Source of the DNA: Mycocentrospora acerina
Taxonomy: Eukaryota; Ascomycota; Dothideomycetes; Pleosporales
DNA length: 64,000 bases
Assembly (NCBI GenBank): GCA_022701365.1
Contig: JAKUHH010000150.1
Location: 1,116,001 to 1,180,000 of the forward strand
Direction of reading: 5' to 3'
In this document: in pieces, positions 1 to 13,077 of the stretch
How the letters are laid out: each line of letters opens with the position of its first letter
Position numbering within the stretch: the stretch's first letter is position 1
The notes under the pieces: generated by a model
Told to the model about the DNA's origin: nothing
Databases searched by the model: none
What the model saw: only the letters and a program-made list of their open reading frames with translations
Translations under genes and position numbers: made by a program

Positions 1-485
1 TACTCGCGACTACAGCATACATAGATGCAGATGTGGTTAGATGTCCGTTTGTACATGGCCCTGTATTCTCCAGCATCTATATTGCTAATTAAACTCCATC
101 TAGCAGTTGCAGCATACAGAGACACAAAGGTAGTTAGACAGCCGTTTGTAGATGGCTCTGTATTCTTCAGCAGCTCTGTTGCCAATTAAAACACGACTCG
201 CGGTAGCAGCATTTGCAGACGCAAAGAAAGTTAGATAGCCGTTTGTACATAGCCCTGTATTCTTCAGCGTCTTTGTTGCTAATTAAACTACAACTCGCGG
301 TTGTAGCATTCGTAGGCGTAGAGGTAGTTAGACAGCAGTTTGTACCTAGCTCTGTATTCTTCAACAGATCTGTTGCCAATTAAACCACGACTCGCAGTTG
401 CAGTATTCGTGTACGCAAAGGTAGTTAGACAGCAGTTTGTTCACGGCGCTGTATTTTCCAGCGTCTTTATTGCCAATCCATCAGC
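1..485. repeat. 97-bp tandem repeat, five copies, cut by the window edge
   Basis: The landmark GTTTGT recurs at about 47, 144, 241, 338 and 435, an exact period of 97 bp. Each copy continues with CTGTATT...CAGC...TTGC(C/T)AATT and then ACTCGCGGT-like sequence. Copies differ mainly by C/T and G/A transitions, several of them CpA to TpA. That is the pattern expected from repeat-induced point mutation in Pezizomycotina, although other causes are possible. No convincing coding content was found. The array probably continues to the left of the window. Confidence 0.9.
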
Positions 486-1021
486 GCCCGAGCCACGCGT
501 CACTCAAACAGGCTAACACGGACCAAATTGATCATACGGGTAGCCCTACACCCTGGCTTCGTCCTGTCTCCGCCCTGAGTGTGTAAGCGTCAGAAAGGGA
601 GCTGTCACAGCCACTGCCACGCCCGTGAATTACTGACATACTTCTCCGTGCGCGTATCGCATTGCACGCCGCTGCCCGCCGCCTCGCTTGCTTTGCCATT
701 GCTGGCTGTTGTCGCTGTTGCTGCGCTGCTTTTGTTGTTGTTGCGGCCACCAAGCTCCACCGCGCGCTACTCGGAGTTCGCCCAACGCCCGTCCCGTCCA
801 CTACACCAGTCCATCGCGCCTTCTGTCTTCCCCCGACACCACCGCATCTTCTGCAAGCCCGGCTTCTCGCGACTCGCTTCTTCCGCGCCGCCGGCATCCG
901 ACAAGACTGGCAAATTGGCCTCGCCCCCAGCATAGAGGCCCTCCCGGCTGCGGCCGGACTCACCGCGAGCTCCTGAACTCAGCACTCGACCTGCCTTTGC
1001 ACCACCGCCCGCCCGCCCACC
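486..1021 (+). promoter_or_regulatory. Upstream region and GC-rich leader of the P4-ATPase gene
   Basis: This stretch joins the 97-bp repeats to the P4-ATPase start. It turns increasingly C-rich and pyrimidine-rich towards the start codon. Short open frames occur on both strands but none resembles a protein. The last bases before the start, CCCACC followed by ATGG, form a good fungal initiation context. No TATA box is evident. Confidence 0.5.
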
Positions 1022-4000
1022 ATGGACGCCGCCGCCACTGCTGCTGCCGCCGAGGAGAGGGAGGCCGAGGAGAGAGAGGCCGACAAGATCCAGTCGCTGC
1101 CCGTCAAACGCATACGATGGGCCACACACCGCGCGACGGGCACAAAGGCAGAGAACAAGCGCCACTCGCTCAAGGAGCGCCTGCACCGGCGCATCGGCTC
1201 TGGCGGAGAGAAGCACGACTCAATGGGCAAAGAAGGGGGAATGTCTGCCGGCGACCCGACGCCTGACAGCTCTGACGCTGGCGGCGAAGAGCAAGACGCA
1301 GGCCGGAGGGTCTACTTCAACGTGCCTCTGCCCCAGTCGGAGCGCGACGAGGACGGCCACCCGCTCGTCCAGTACGCGCGCAACAAGATACGAACGGCAA
1401 AGTACACGGCCATCAGCTTCGTCCCCAAGAACCTGTTTTTCCAGTTCCACAATGTCGCCAACATCTACTTTCTGTTCATCATCATCCTGGGCGTACGTAT
1501 CCTCCCCCCAGCGCCACGCTGCTGGCCCCCTCCCGGCTAACAAAACCCCCCCGTAGATCTTCTCGATCTTCGGAGCTTCGAACCCGGCCCTGAACGCCGT
1601 GCCTCTGATTGTCATTCTGTCCGTCACCGCCGTCAAGGACGCCATCGAGGACTGGGCCAGGACGGTGCTGGACATGGAGCTCAACAACGCCCCCATCCAC
1701 CGCCTGGTCGACTTTAACAACGTCAACACTGCCGAGAATTCCGTGTCGCCATGGCGCAGGTTCAAAAAGGCCACCACCAAAACCATTGTCGTCACCTGGA
1801 GGGCCATCAAAGGCATGACCAAGAAGAAGCAGTCAAAGGGCAAGGCCGGCGGCGACCCGGCTGCTCAGGGCACGCGGCCCTCGATCGAGACACGTCGCGC
1901 GTCAGTAGTGTCCCACCGCGAGTCGTACTTTGGCCACCAAGAGGACATTCAAATGACGCCTGTGCCCTCGCCTTTGCCTGGCCAGTCTCCCACGCATTCC
2001 CCCTTCCTAGAGGCGCCAGCAGACGATGACGACAAGATTCGAGGTGCCGATTCCAACGGGCCTCCTACGCAGAAATTCTGGGGCAACGTCATTAACCCGT
2101 TCAAAACGGCTCCAGAGAAGGCACGATTCATGAAAGATGCGTGGAAAAGTGTCCAGGTGGGCGATTTCCTCCGCTTGTACAACGACGAAGAGATTCCTGC
2201 AGATGTAATCGTGCTTTCTACGTCTTCCGACGACGGTGCTTGCTACGTCGAGACGAAGAATCTCGACGGTGAGACTAACTTGAAGGTCCGCAACGCCCTG
2301 CACTGCACACGCGATGTGCGACACGCCCGACACTGCGAACGCGCTGAATTTGTCATTGAGAGCGAGGGCCCGCACTCGAACCTCTATTCCTACAGTGCCG
2401 TCATGCGTTGGCAGCAGCACAATGCGAAAAGCCCCGAGACACCCACGTACGATATGGCGGAGCCCATCTCCATCAACAACTTGCTCCTCCGTGGTTGCCA
2501 GTTGCGAAACACAGAGTGGGTTCTCGGTGTAGTCGTGTTTACTGGAGAAGATACCAAAATCATGATCAACTCTGGCGTTACCCCTAGCAAGCGTGCCAGG
2601 ATTTCCAAGGAGCTGAACTGGAATGTCATTTACAACTTTATCCTGCTCGCTGCCATGTGTCTGGTTTCAGGTGTCGTTTTGGGTGTTACCTGGGCTAGAG
2701 CCGACACCTCACACTCGCTCTTCGAGTACGGATCCTACGGTGGTAGCCCTGCGACAGATGGTGTAATTGCCTTCTGGGCCGCAGTCATTCTCTTCCAGAA
2801 TTTGGTGCCCATTTCTCTCTACATTACGTTGGAAATCATCCGTACCCTGCAGGCCTACTTCATCTACAGCGATGTGCAAATGTACTACGACAAACTCGAC
2901 TATCCATGCACGCCAAAGTCTTGGAATATTTCTGACGATGTCGGACAGATTGAGTACATCTTCTCAGACAAGACTGGTACATTGACGCAGAACGTCATGG
3001 AGTTCAAAAAGGCTACAATCAACGGTGTTCCATATGGAGAGGCATACACAGAGGCCCAAGCCGGCATGCAGCGAAGACAGGGTGTCAACGTCGAGGTGGA
3101 AGGAGCTCGCGCCCGCCAACAAATCGCACGGGATCGAGTGCGCATGATCGAGGGGATCCGAAAGATACACGACAATCCGTATCTGTGGGATGACGACCTG
3201 ACCTTTGTCGCACCGGATTACATTGACGATCTTGCTGGAGAATCTGGTAGGGAGCAAAAGCTTGCCAACGAACAATTCATGGTCGCACTTGCACTCTGCC
3301 ATACCGTTGTCACCGAGAAGACCCCTGGTGATCCACCCAAGATTGAATTCAAAGCCCAGTCTCCAGATGAAGCGGCGCTGGTTGCCACTGCACGCGATGT
3401 TGGCTTTACATTTGTCGGCCGTGAAGACGATCGTCTCATTGTCAACGTTCTCGGAAGCGAGCGCAAGTACCAGGTCCTCAATACGCTGGAATTCAACTCG
3501 ACTCGAAAACGTATGAGCGCCATCATCAGAATGCCGGACGGAAAAATCATGTTGTTCTGCAAAGGAGCGGATAGTATGATCTACTCCAGATTGATCCCGA
3601 ACGAACAACGCCAGCTCCGTGCGACTACAGGAGAACACCTAGAAATGTTTGCCAGAGAAGGTCTGCGAACTCTCTGCATTGCTCAAAGAGAAGTTCCCGA
3701 AGACGAGTACAAAGAGTGGAGCCGAGACTACGATTTGGCTGCCAACGCTGTTGTTGGTCGTGAAGAGAAGCTGGAAGAGGTTTCTGACCGCATCGAGAAC
3801 CAATTGTGGCTAATTGGTGGCACTGCCATTGAGGATCGACTTCAAGACGGAGTTCCAGAGGCCATCTCTCTTCTGGGCCAAGCCGGTATCAAGCTATGGG
3901 TTTTGACTGGCGACAAAGTCGAGACAGCCATCAACATTGGCTTCTCCTGCAACCTTCTCGACAACGACATGGACCTCATCATTCTCAAGGTAACCGATGA

Positions 4001-5846
4001 CAACGTCGCATCAATAGAGGCCCAGCTCGACGAAAAGCTAGCCATCTTTGGTTTACAGGGTTCTGAAGAAGAATTGGCTGCTGCTCAAAGCGATCACGAG
4101 CCGCCTGCGCCTACTCATGCTCTCATCATTGACGGAGACAGCCTCAAGCTAGCTCTCGACGATGAGGTAAGGAGAAAGTTCTTGTTGCTCTGCAGAAAAT
4201 GCCGATCCGTCCTCTGTTGCCGAGTCAGTCCTAGTCAAAAGGCCGCTGTCGTGAACATGGTCAAGACTGGACTGGACTGTCTGACACTTGCCATCGGAGA
4301 TGGTGCCAATGATGTTGCCATGATTCAGGAAGCCCACGTTGGTGTTGGAATTGCTGGTGTTGAAGGTCGTGCGGCAGTCATGTCGTCAGATTATGCCATC
4401 GGTCAATTCCGCTTCCTCACTCGTCTATTGCTCGTCCACGGCCGCTGGTCATACCGAAGGCTCGCAGAAACCATTGCAAATTTCTTCTACAAGGTATGCT
4501 TGAGCTTGTACTGGTCACTCAACAAGATTACTAACGCTTGTGTAGAACGTCGTCTGGACATTCGCCCTGTTCTGGTACCAAATCTACGCTGATTTCGATA
4601 GCGCGTACATTTTCGATTACACATACATTCTGCTCTTCAATCTTGCGTTTACTTCGCTTCCGGTCATTGTCATGGGTGTTTTAGATCAAGATGTTGATGC
4701 TTTGGTGTCCCTGGCTGTTCCTCAGCTTTACCGTCGCGGAATTGAACGGAAGGAATGGACTCAGCCAAAGTTTTGGTATGTCAAAGCCTGCAAGCCTGCT
4801 GGCCATCTACTAACTGGTTTCTCAGGGCATACATGATTGATGGAGTCTACCAATCCGCTGTCGCGTTCTTCTTCGTGTACGAGATATTTGCACCCGCTAC
4901 ATTCTCAAGCTCCAATGGACTAGACCTTGCCGAGTACAGGCGTATGGGTGTATATGCCGCTACGACTGCTGTTTGCGCTGCCAACATCTACGTTCTTTAC
5001 AACACATACCGCTGGGATTGGCTGATGTTAACCATTGTTTTCATCAGCACAGTCTTGGTCTGGGTCTGGACTGGAATCTACACATCTTTCATTGGGAGTG
5101 CGCAATTTTACAAGGCTGCCGCTGAAGTATACGGAAACCTCAACTTCTGGGCATACGTGTTCATGGCGATAGTCGCATGTTTGCTGCCACGCTTCATTTT
5201 CAAGTCTGCACAAAAACTCTACTTCCCAATCGATGCAGACATTATTCGAGAGCAAGTCGCCCTAGGAAAGTTTGACTACCTCAAGGAAAACAACGGTCAA
5301 CTTCCTCTTCCGGCAGAAAAGCCCGCTTCAATCCCGGAAGTTGATGCCACAAAATACAAGGCCGCCAATGCCGAGCCTACTGATGAGGATGTTCGACCCA
5401 TCTACCCGCCATCCGTAGTTACTACCCATAATCCACGCTCTGCAAACGGCAGCAACAGTACCGACTTCACTTTCCGCCGCTCCATGGAAGGCTTACCACC
5501 AGCACCACGCATGTCTTTGGAAGGTCGTGTCGAAGGCACGCAACAACGCCCTGAACACCGTGTTCGACCAAGTTTTGACCGAGCACGCATGTCCATGGAT
5601 CCCGTGCGTCCCAGCTTTGAGCAAAGCAATGATTTCACCTCTGCAGCCATGTTGACGCGTCTGGAATCGGCAAACAGTCGGCATAGCTACAACCAAGACG
5701 CGTACCCTCAAGCACAAGGGCACACAAATCCCATGAGCAAACTAAGAAACGCATTGAGAAGAGCGACAATCACAAGAGAGGAGCAGCCACAGGATCTGGA
5801 TGTTCCTGCTGTGCCTAAGAGTCCGCCAAGAAGTCCCAAGCAATAG
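1022..5846 (+). CDS. DNF1: P4-type ATPase, Dnf1-like phospholipid flippase
   Basis: Exons 1022-1492, 1557-4493, 4546-4775 and 4826-5846 encode 1552 aa. Introns are 64, 52 and 50 bp. P4-ATPases move phospholipids from the outer to the cytosolic leaflet of plasma and endosomal membranes, usually with a Cdc50-type partner. The sequence shows the N-terminal ARNKIRTAKY block, then an actuator DGETNLK at about residue 394. The TM4 PISL motif of lipid flippases is present. The phosphorylated aspartate is in DKTGTLTQ at residue 628, and the hinge motif is GDGANDVAMIQ. Intron 1 removal joins IILG to IFSIFG inside TM1. The serine- and proline-rich C-terminal tail after residue about 1380 is the usual cytosolic regulatory tail. 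Length and N-terminus fit Dnf1/Dnf2 (about 1570 aa in yeast) better than Drs2 or Neo1. Substrate preference cannot be read from the sequence. Confidence 0.92.
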
Positions 5847-6955
5847 CGTCGTTTGTGAATTCTCGCGGACGTAGTTGACGTTTTTGCATATTCTTCTGTT
5901 TTACAAACGCGGGGCTTTGTAAATAAAAACCGCCTTCACCGCATCGCGTCCTAAATGGTTCCATATCTCTAATGCTTCTTTTTTTCGAATGGTGTTTTTT
6001 TTCTGGAGCAAGCCGCGACTTTCGGAGACTTGACGTTTTCTATGATTCACCTCTTTCACTTTTGATATCTCTGCGTTTTTATTTTCTCCTTTTGTTATTT
6101 TGTTAGAAGGCGCGGAATTGGCCTCGCGGAAGCAGGCAGGTGCATTTTTGTTTACCACCTCTGCAGCTCTTTGGGGTTGCACGAGCACTCATAGATTGAT
6201 GCGGCACGGACGATCAGATATGTTGGTGTATATATTTAATGAGAGCGACTGGCTTTTGTTACAGAGTTGCCTACGATGTGTGATGTGTGATGTCAGCATG
6301 TGACTGCGTTGTGAAGCTTTGGAAAATCCGTGTGTAGGGTGACAAAAACATGCAATTCGTGATGACGTAAAGTGATATTGAATAAACATGCTACGTTTTT
6401 TTGACAGCTCTATAAACATTAAAAAAAACTTCCCCAAAGAAGCAGGGCTGTCAGTGTGTCCAAATCGTGTCAAGCTTTGCATGGAGGGTTGACCCCTACC
6501 AACATCCAATGGCGTCAGGGCAACGCGCAGCGCTAGTGGATTCGCGTCGGTCGCGTTTGTGATTCTTTGAATCCGACAATGGGGGCGCTGACGTCTCATG
6601 TGTGCCTTTTCCCACTCGCCCAACACGCTTTACACGCAGATACCCTCTCACCAACATCTCCCCTTTTTACGTGTCTGGGGCTATCTCGCCGTCTCTACGC
6701 ACTAAAAAAACGCTCGTGTCTGATCTCCACTGAGCGCAACCAGACGAGTGGGAGGGGAAAGAAGACACGCAGCGTGCGGGTTTGGCAGTGTAGATAGAGC
6801 AGAGATATAGCAGAGACGGATTCTGTGCCCTTTTATTTATTTGTTTTGAAAGTCTTCATAGCGGCTGGGGGATGCTATTGTTGCCTGCGGTTGTTAATCT
6901 AATTAGGGCAGCTGCACCTCTGCGTGCTCTGCTGGTGTAAGGGGTGTATTTGAGC
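5847..6955. other. 3' region of DNF1 and upstream region of SEN1
   Basis: About 1.1 kb separates the flippase stop from the first SEN1 exon. The first part is T-rich and probably holds the 3' UTR and poly(A) signals, for example AATAAA at 5921-5930 in the context GTAAATAAAAACC. Small open frames on both strands are short and low-complexity. I see no further gene. Confidence 0.5.
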
Positions 6956-9900
6956 ATGGCGGAAATACTGGAGAAGATAAAGTAAGTACTCATGCTTTCT
7001 CACCTTTACTTGCTTTAGGTTTCAATCTCTTGCATTGCTCCTTCCTATCCAGGCGCTCTTCCTCTTCCTCTCTCTATCTATATCTCTCTATGCTTCTCCC
7101 CTTGGGTTACCCGTCGCTTCAAGCATGTCTAACCCGACTGTCCACTACAGCGAGCTTCGAACGCTACCTGAAGAGCAGCACCTATTCTGCCCCCGCCTCG
7201 GCGCCGAGGATTGGAGTGTGCACTACGACGCTGATGTTGCCGGACAAGAACCGGAGACCGACCCCGCCGTACTCAAAGACCGCAAACGACTGATACAAGA
7301 AGCTGAGGAGCGAAAATGGACGACGCTAAAGGCTATGGAGATATTGGCATTCGATGGGGAGGAGGCAGCACCACATAAAGAATGGCTGATTGTAAGGTTC
7401 AATCAGCTCATGCAAAGCTGCGATGTTTGTGTGCGGATATTTCACATGTCCAGGGCAGAGTGGAAAACGCGACTGGTGGACACCTACGACGAGGACAATA
7501 TCACCGACTTTCTACGCGTGGTTGATGAGCAATGTCTGGGGCGCATACAGACAGGACTGGACGAATCATACAGGCTACTTAGCGAAGCTGAGCCCAAGTT
7601 GCGTACTGTGCGGCTTCTACCGACTGAATGCACCTACGCTTTCTTTGAGGCGTTGAGTTGCGACGCTTTGATTCGGAATGAGGAGTTGCTTCATCGACAC
7701 TTTGATGCGCCTTTCGCCATGGTTCAGTCAAAGAAGCGCCTCAAGATCCAAACATTTCTGCCAGCAATGACTCGATTTCTGTTCAGCAGAAACGATACAC
7801 GCCAGAACTGGGCGGCTCTATCATGGTCCACATCAAAGCGAAACGTGCTAAAATCCGAGTTCGAATGGGCTGTGCGGGATCATCTCATCAGCGCCATGAT
7901 GAAGGTCCAAATGAACAACCTTGATCTGTCGTTTGTGTCATGCTATTGGAGTGGGGTGAGGCTCATTATCGACAAAATGGACCAGGATTTGATTTCAGAG
8001 TCAATACGAGGTCTAGAAGGTGGATTTTATAGGCTGATGCTGGACCATCTTTCGCTCAAGTCAGAAGGTTTCATGGATTTGATTGCGACGATGAAACAAC
8101 TCTTGGAGCGGACGCCAGTGGACTTTTGGGATGGCATGAATGCCATCACGCCCTCGATTGTGACTGTCGTGGAGCAAATATTCAACAGCCCTGTTCTCAA
8201 CCAGTTACTTCTCGCGGCAACTGAAGATGATGAGCAGGACATGGAAAATCTGAGAGCAGCATTCAACTGGATACCTCCATTCCTTGTATCTATCAAACCT
8301 GCCAACCTTGGCCCCGCTATCAGACCCTTTGCGAATGCACTTCTTGGCCGCTTCCAGTCTGACCGCTATTCACGAACATCCAGAGCATTTTGCTTTAGAG
8401 AGGGACTGAAGGTACTGGATCACGCATTCCGGAGAATGGCGGAAGGCAAGACAATTGATAAATTTGTGGGACAACCGACAGTAAACAGCATGCTCGACAT
8501 GCTTTCGGCACATATTCAGTTACTCATCACAAGCCTCAAGCGCCTTAGTAGCAGCAAAGATACACAAGCCGACATGTATCTTGTTCTTTCGGTTATCCAG
8601 GGCGCCTTCCAGTTAGAAGCGCAGTCCCTGATTATCGAGAGGCAGATGATCTCCGCTAAGAAACCATCGCCCACAGAAACACCGCCATCAAGCCCCATAT
8701 GGAAGGCTATTCTCAAGGCGGTGGACTCGGAGAGTTTGGAGCTTGCTACTCATCTGCTCATTGCTGGTCGGACTTTGACTGGACTGGAGCCGTTGCAAAT
8801 GAAGCATGATACCGAAAAGGTACCTGCGACTGTACGGCATTTCAATGATAGGTTCAAGATGCTGTCGCAGTCGATCACAGATGTAGTTGATCGACTATCA
8901 GAATTCGGTCCGTCTCAGCTTCAAGCCCTATTTGAGAAACCCGCTGCGGCGAGTGCCATTGTCTCGTTGCTCTTCTCATCTACAGAAGACACAAGGAATT
9001 CTGCTATCGAACTCCTCAAAGTCATTAGCTCAGAGGATGAACGTCGTGGTGCTTTGCAACACATTCTTAGAAGTCATTACAAGAATGTCTTGCAGGGTAT
9101 TTCGGATTCAAGTCGGCAGGTTAAGCAGAAAAAGGCGTTCGCTCCCGCACCAAGCATGATCCGTATGTGGTCAGATGTCATTGACATCATGTGCAACTCC
9201 CAGGACGGTATACTACGATCACGAAACCTTGATTCTGGAGAGACTGGGGCGACGATGAACCTCTGGAAGTATCTATGGGATTCACTCACTATGATTTTCG
9301 CGACGACTGAAGCGTGGAGTAACCTAGGGTTCTACGACAAGAGGATGATGATGGACTTTTGCCGTGATACCATGCAATTTGCTGATCAGCTTTTCAATCA
9401 GTGCAGTATCTTTGCGACTGCGTTGAAGGGATCTACAACGGACAGTGACGATGGCGCTTCTAAGAAAGAGCTTCTGAAGGAGCTGCTAGCGTTGCCAGCT
9501 GAGGCTATGGAGGGATTGGCGAAATGGCTTCGTCTACGTGATGAGTTTCTTTCTAGCAAGTCTGTGACGTTGATTAGCAAGTTGCTGATCCGTCTTCATC
9601 ACGTGTCTATTGAAATCGACCCAGAGACCCTGTCCTACATGGAGAGAGTGCTTTCTGGAGACGTTCGTGCTAAGCTTAGTTCGACGCAGCAAGCAGAGCT
9701 GCAACAAGCTCTCGAAACGCATCTTGGTCGATCTCTCATTAAGGAGGAAGAGCCGGTGAAGCCAAAGCAGGCCTCCATAAGCAAATGGATGTCTACCGGT
9801 ACGACGTCGTCGCCGGCCGACAGCAAGGCGAAGCTGTTGGCTAGCATGACATCCGGTGCGAGTGCCTTCCAGGAGAAGCGGGAGGCGATGCGGAAATCAG

Positions 9901-12900
9901 AGGCAAAGGCTGCGAAAGAAAAGGCCACTGAAGAGCAGAAGACTGCGCAGGTGTCGGAGTTTAGGAAGAGGCGTCAGGAGGAACTGGCCAGACGTGAGAA
10001 AGAGAAGGCTGCTGCTGTTGCTCGAGCACAAAAGGCAAGAGGACTCAACACGCAGACTGCCGAGGCAGGCTCTGGTTTGGAAGGCCTAGGGGTATTGGGC
10101 AAAGATCAGGCTGCCAAGGGTGAGGGTCTGATGCATTCGTCGGATGAATCTGAAGACGACGATGATGATGGAGATATTGATGAGGATCTTTTTGGCATCA
10201 AGAAGAAGAAGACAATCTCTGGGCCGAGAACAAACATCATCAACGAAGTCAAGGTGCAGATGCCAGTCAAGAAGAAGAGGGTACAGCGATCCATCAAGGA
10301 TATGCGTGCTCGTCTCGCGCCTGACCTGTCGTCCCTGCACAGGATCATTCTTGGTTGGGATTATTTCCATGAAGGAGACTTTCCACCCAAGTCAAGGCCT
10401 GACATCTACTCCAAGGTTCCAGGTACCTTCAGGACACCCAACGACTACCAATCGACCTTTGAGCCTCTATTGACGCTCGAAGCCTGGCAAGGTTTTGTAA
10501 AGGCTCGTGAAGAAAATCAAGCCAAACCGTACGAAGTCCGAATCACGTCGCGAGCCAGCGTAGACGCATTCCAAGAAGTAGGCAGCACGATGACACACGC
10601 TGAGAACCGGGAGGTTATGGTTTCTGAGGGCGACATCATTCTTTTGTCAAAGAGTTCATCCCCCTCTGCGCAGGAAGCGACGTGCCTTGCTAGAGTGTTC
10701 CGTGTGAAGAGGAAGCAACAGCACATTGAAGTCTCGTATCGCGTCGTGCCCGCAAACCCTCTCTCGTCTGCACTATCACCCAATCAGGCTGTCTACGGCA
10801 CTAAGCTTCATTCTATCACACCACTTGAGCGTGAGTATGGTGCGCTGAAGGGATTGCAATACTACGACCTGTGCGATGAGATTATTCGGGCGAAGCCTTC
10901 TCCACTTTTGACTTATAGGGATAGTCAGATCGATCCGTTGATCCAGAATTACAATGTAAATAGGGCGCAGGCCAAGGCTATCAAGTCAGCTATCGACAAT
11001 GATGCGTTTACGTTGATTCAAGGGTAAGTGGTACATATGGAGAATTACTAAGGCGGATTGCTAACATTTGTATAGTCCACCTGGTTCAGGAAAGACGAAG
11101 ACGATCACGGCTATAGTGGGGGCGATTCTATCTGACAGCCTTCGTCCTCGTGGTACCCAAATGGTGGTCCCTGGCCAGCCACGCTCAGATACGGCAGCGA
11201 AGAAACTGCTTGTGTGCGCTCCTAGTAACGCTGCTGTTGATGAATTGGTGATGCGTTTCAAGGACGGCATTAAAACGCTCAACGGTGAAGAACGAAAAGT
11301 CAATATTGTGCGTCTTGGTCGTGGTGACGCTATCAAGGCGAGTGTTCAGGATGTGACTCTTGAGGAGCTTGTCAGCAAGAGACTTGGTGTCAGCAACTCA
11401 AACGATAACGATGCTGAGGCTACTCGCAAGCTCTTCCAAGACCACAAGCAGATATCTGAGCAGCTGAGGCAGGCGGTGGATCAGATTTCGAATGGCGAAG
11501 TCAAAGGTGAAGAGGCGTCTAAGCTTCAAGATGACATCAATGCTCTACGAAAGCAGAAAGCGGCACTTGGAACTAAGATTGACAACACCAAGGATAACGA
11601 AAGACTCGCAAGTCGAAACGCAGACCTGAATCGACGACGCGCTCAAGAGGCAGTATTGAACGATGCACACATCATTTGTGCGACCCTGAGCGGTTCTGGG
11701 CACGAAATGTTCCAGGGTCTAAGCATTGAGTTTGAGACTGTCATCGTTGATGAAGCGGCGCAGTGTGTAGAGATGAGTGCGTTGATTCCTCTTAAATACG
11801 GATGTGCAAAGTGTATCCTTGTTGGAGATCCCAAGCAACTGCCTCCAACTGTCTTCTCGAAAGAAGCAGCACGCTTCCAGTACGAGCAGAGTTTGTTCGT
11901 CCGTATGCAAAAGAACCACCCCGACGATGTACATCTCTTGGATACCCAGTATCGTATGCATCCGGAGATTAGTTTGTTCCCGAGCAGAACGTTCTACGAT
12001 GGCAAGCTTTTGGATGGAGGTGATATGGCGGGTCTACGCCAGCAACCGTGGCATCAGAGCATGCTGCTCGGGCCGTATCGATTCTTCGATGTTCAGGGTC
12101 AGCACCAAGCTGCGCCCAAAGGACACTCACTTATCAATATTGCGGAAATCAATATCGCAATGCAATTGTACAAGCGGCTTACGACTGATTACCCGGACTA
12201 CAATTTTAGAGGAAAGGTTGGCATCATCACGCCCTACAAAAGCCAGCTTCGCGAGCTCAAAACGCGTTTCACGACCACATATGGACCGTCCATTATTGAA
12301 GAAATTGACTTCAACACCACCGACGCCTTCCAAGGCCGAGAGAGTGAAGTCATTATCTTCTCCTGTGTGCGTGCCTCGCCAGCCGGCGGCATCGGTTTCT
12401 TACAGGATATCCGTCGAATGAACGTTGGTCTCACGCGTGCCAAGTCCTCACTCTGGGTGCTGGGTAACTCCCAATCACTGGTTCGAGGAGAATTCTGGAG
12501 GAAGCTGGTCAATGACGCGAAAGACAGGAAAAGGTACACTGATGGAGATTTGCCGAGGATGCTGAATCAGCATTCGAGCAAGTTCCCGGCTCCGAAGGAG
12601 GGCTATATACAACCTCATCGTCCGGCGTTAGAGATTAAGAGTGAGCCTATGAGTCGGGCAGGGAGTGGGCAGTCGAATGGTTCGAGTATCAAACAGGAGA
12701 TTAAGCAGGAGGTCAAGCAGGAGGTTAAGCAAGAGATTAAGAGGGAGATCAAGACCGAGCTTGTTCATCACGCTAAGCGGAAGTATAGCCTCGACCACAA
12801 CAGCGATAACATTCAGCACCCGAAGAAGGAAGATGTCGATATCGATATGGAAGATGTGCAATCGGATTCAGCGTCCAACACACTCAATGGAGGTAGTGGC

Positions 12901-13077
12901 CGTTCAACCCCCGCCTACGACCCGCGCAAGAGCGCAACGCCTGGTATCGATCCGGCCGATGCCACGGATTCTCATGATCCTGGTAGTGTCATGGCAGCGA
13001 TGACGAAGCCGAAGATCCGGAGACGGCCAAAGGAAGCCCCGAATCCGTTTATCAAGAAGAAACCACGAACAGGGTGA
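6956..13077 (+). CDS. SEN1: Sen1/senataxin-type superfamily 1 helicase
   Basis: Exons 6956-6981, 7151-11023 and 11076-13077 encode 1966 aa. Sen1 unwinds RNA:DNA hybrids and ends non-coding transcription by RNA polymerase II in the nucleus. The helicase core follows intron 2: Walker A GPPGSGKT at residue 1300, then VDEAAQC, GDPKQLPPTV, LDTQYRMHPEI, ITPYKSQL, DAFQGRESEVI and NVGLTRAKSSLWVLGN. The long helical N-terminal part matches the Sen1 N-terminal domain in size. I chose the start at 6956 because a 26-bp first exon, spliced with GTAAGT and a TCTAAC branch site, gives MAEILEKINELRTLPEEQ, a typical Sen1 beginning. The alternative is an ATG at 7125 inside the proposed intron. The C-terminus has a tandem [I/V]KxE tract and a basic KKKPR signal. 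The stop codon overlaps a possible donor (GTGAGC), so an alternative 3' end is conceivable. Confidence 0.93.
12688..12759 (+). repeat. 12-bp tandem repeat encoding six [I/V]KxE tetrapeptides in Sen1
   Basis: Six back-to-back 12-bp units encode IKQE, IKQE, VKQE, VKQE, IKRE and IKTE at residues 1838-1861 of the Sen1 model. A seventh, isolated IKSE lies at 12634-12645. Each matches the SUMO acceptor consensus (hydrophobic-K-x-E). They lie beyond the helicase core in a low-complexity tail. Confidence 0.95.

Noticed and set aside
1599..1818. Alternative start of the P4-ATPase at 1599
   Set aside because: It would delete TM1 and the conserved ARNKIRTAKY block, which exon 1 supplies in frame after removing a 64-bp intron.
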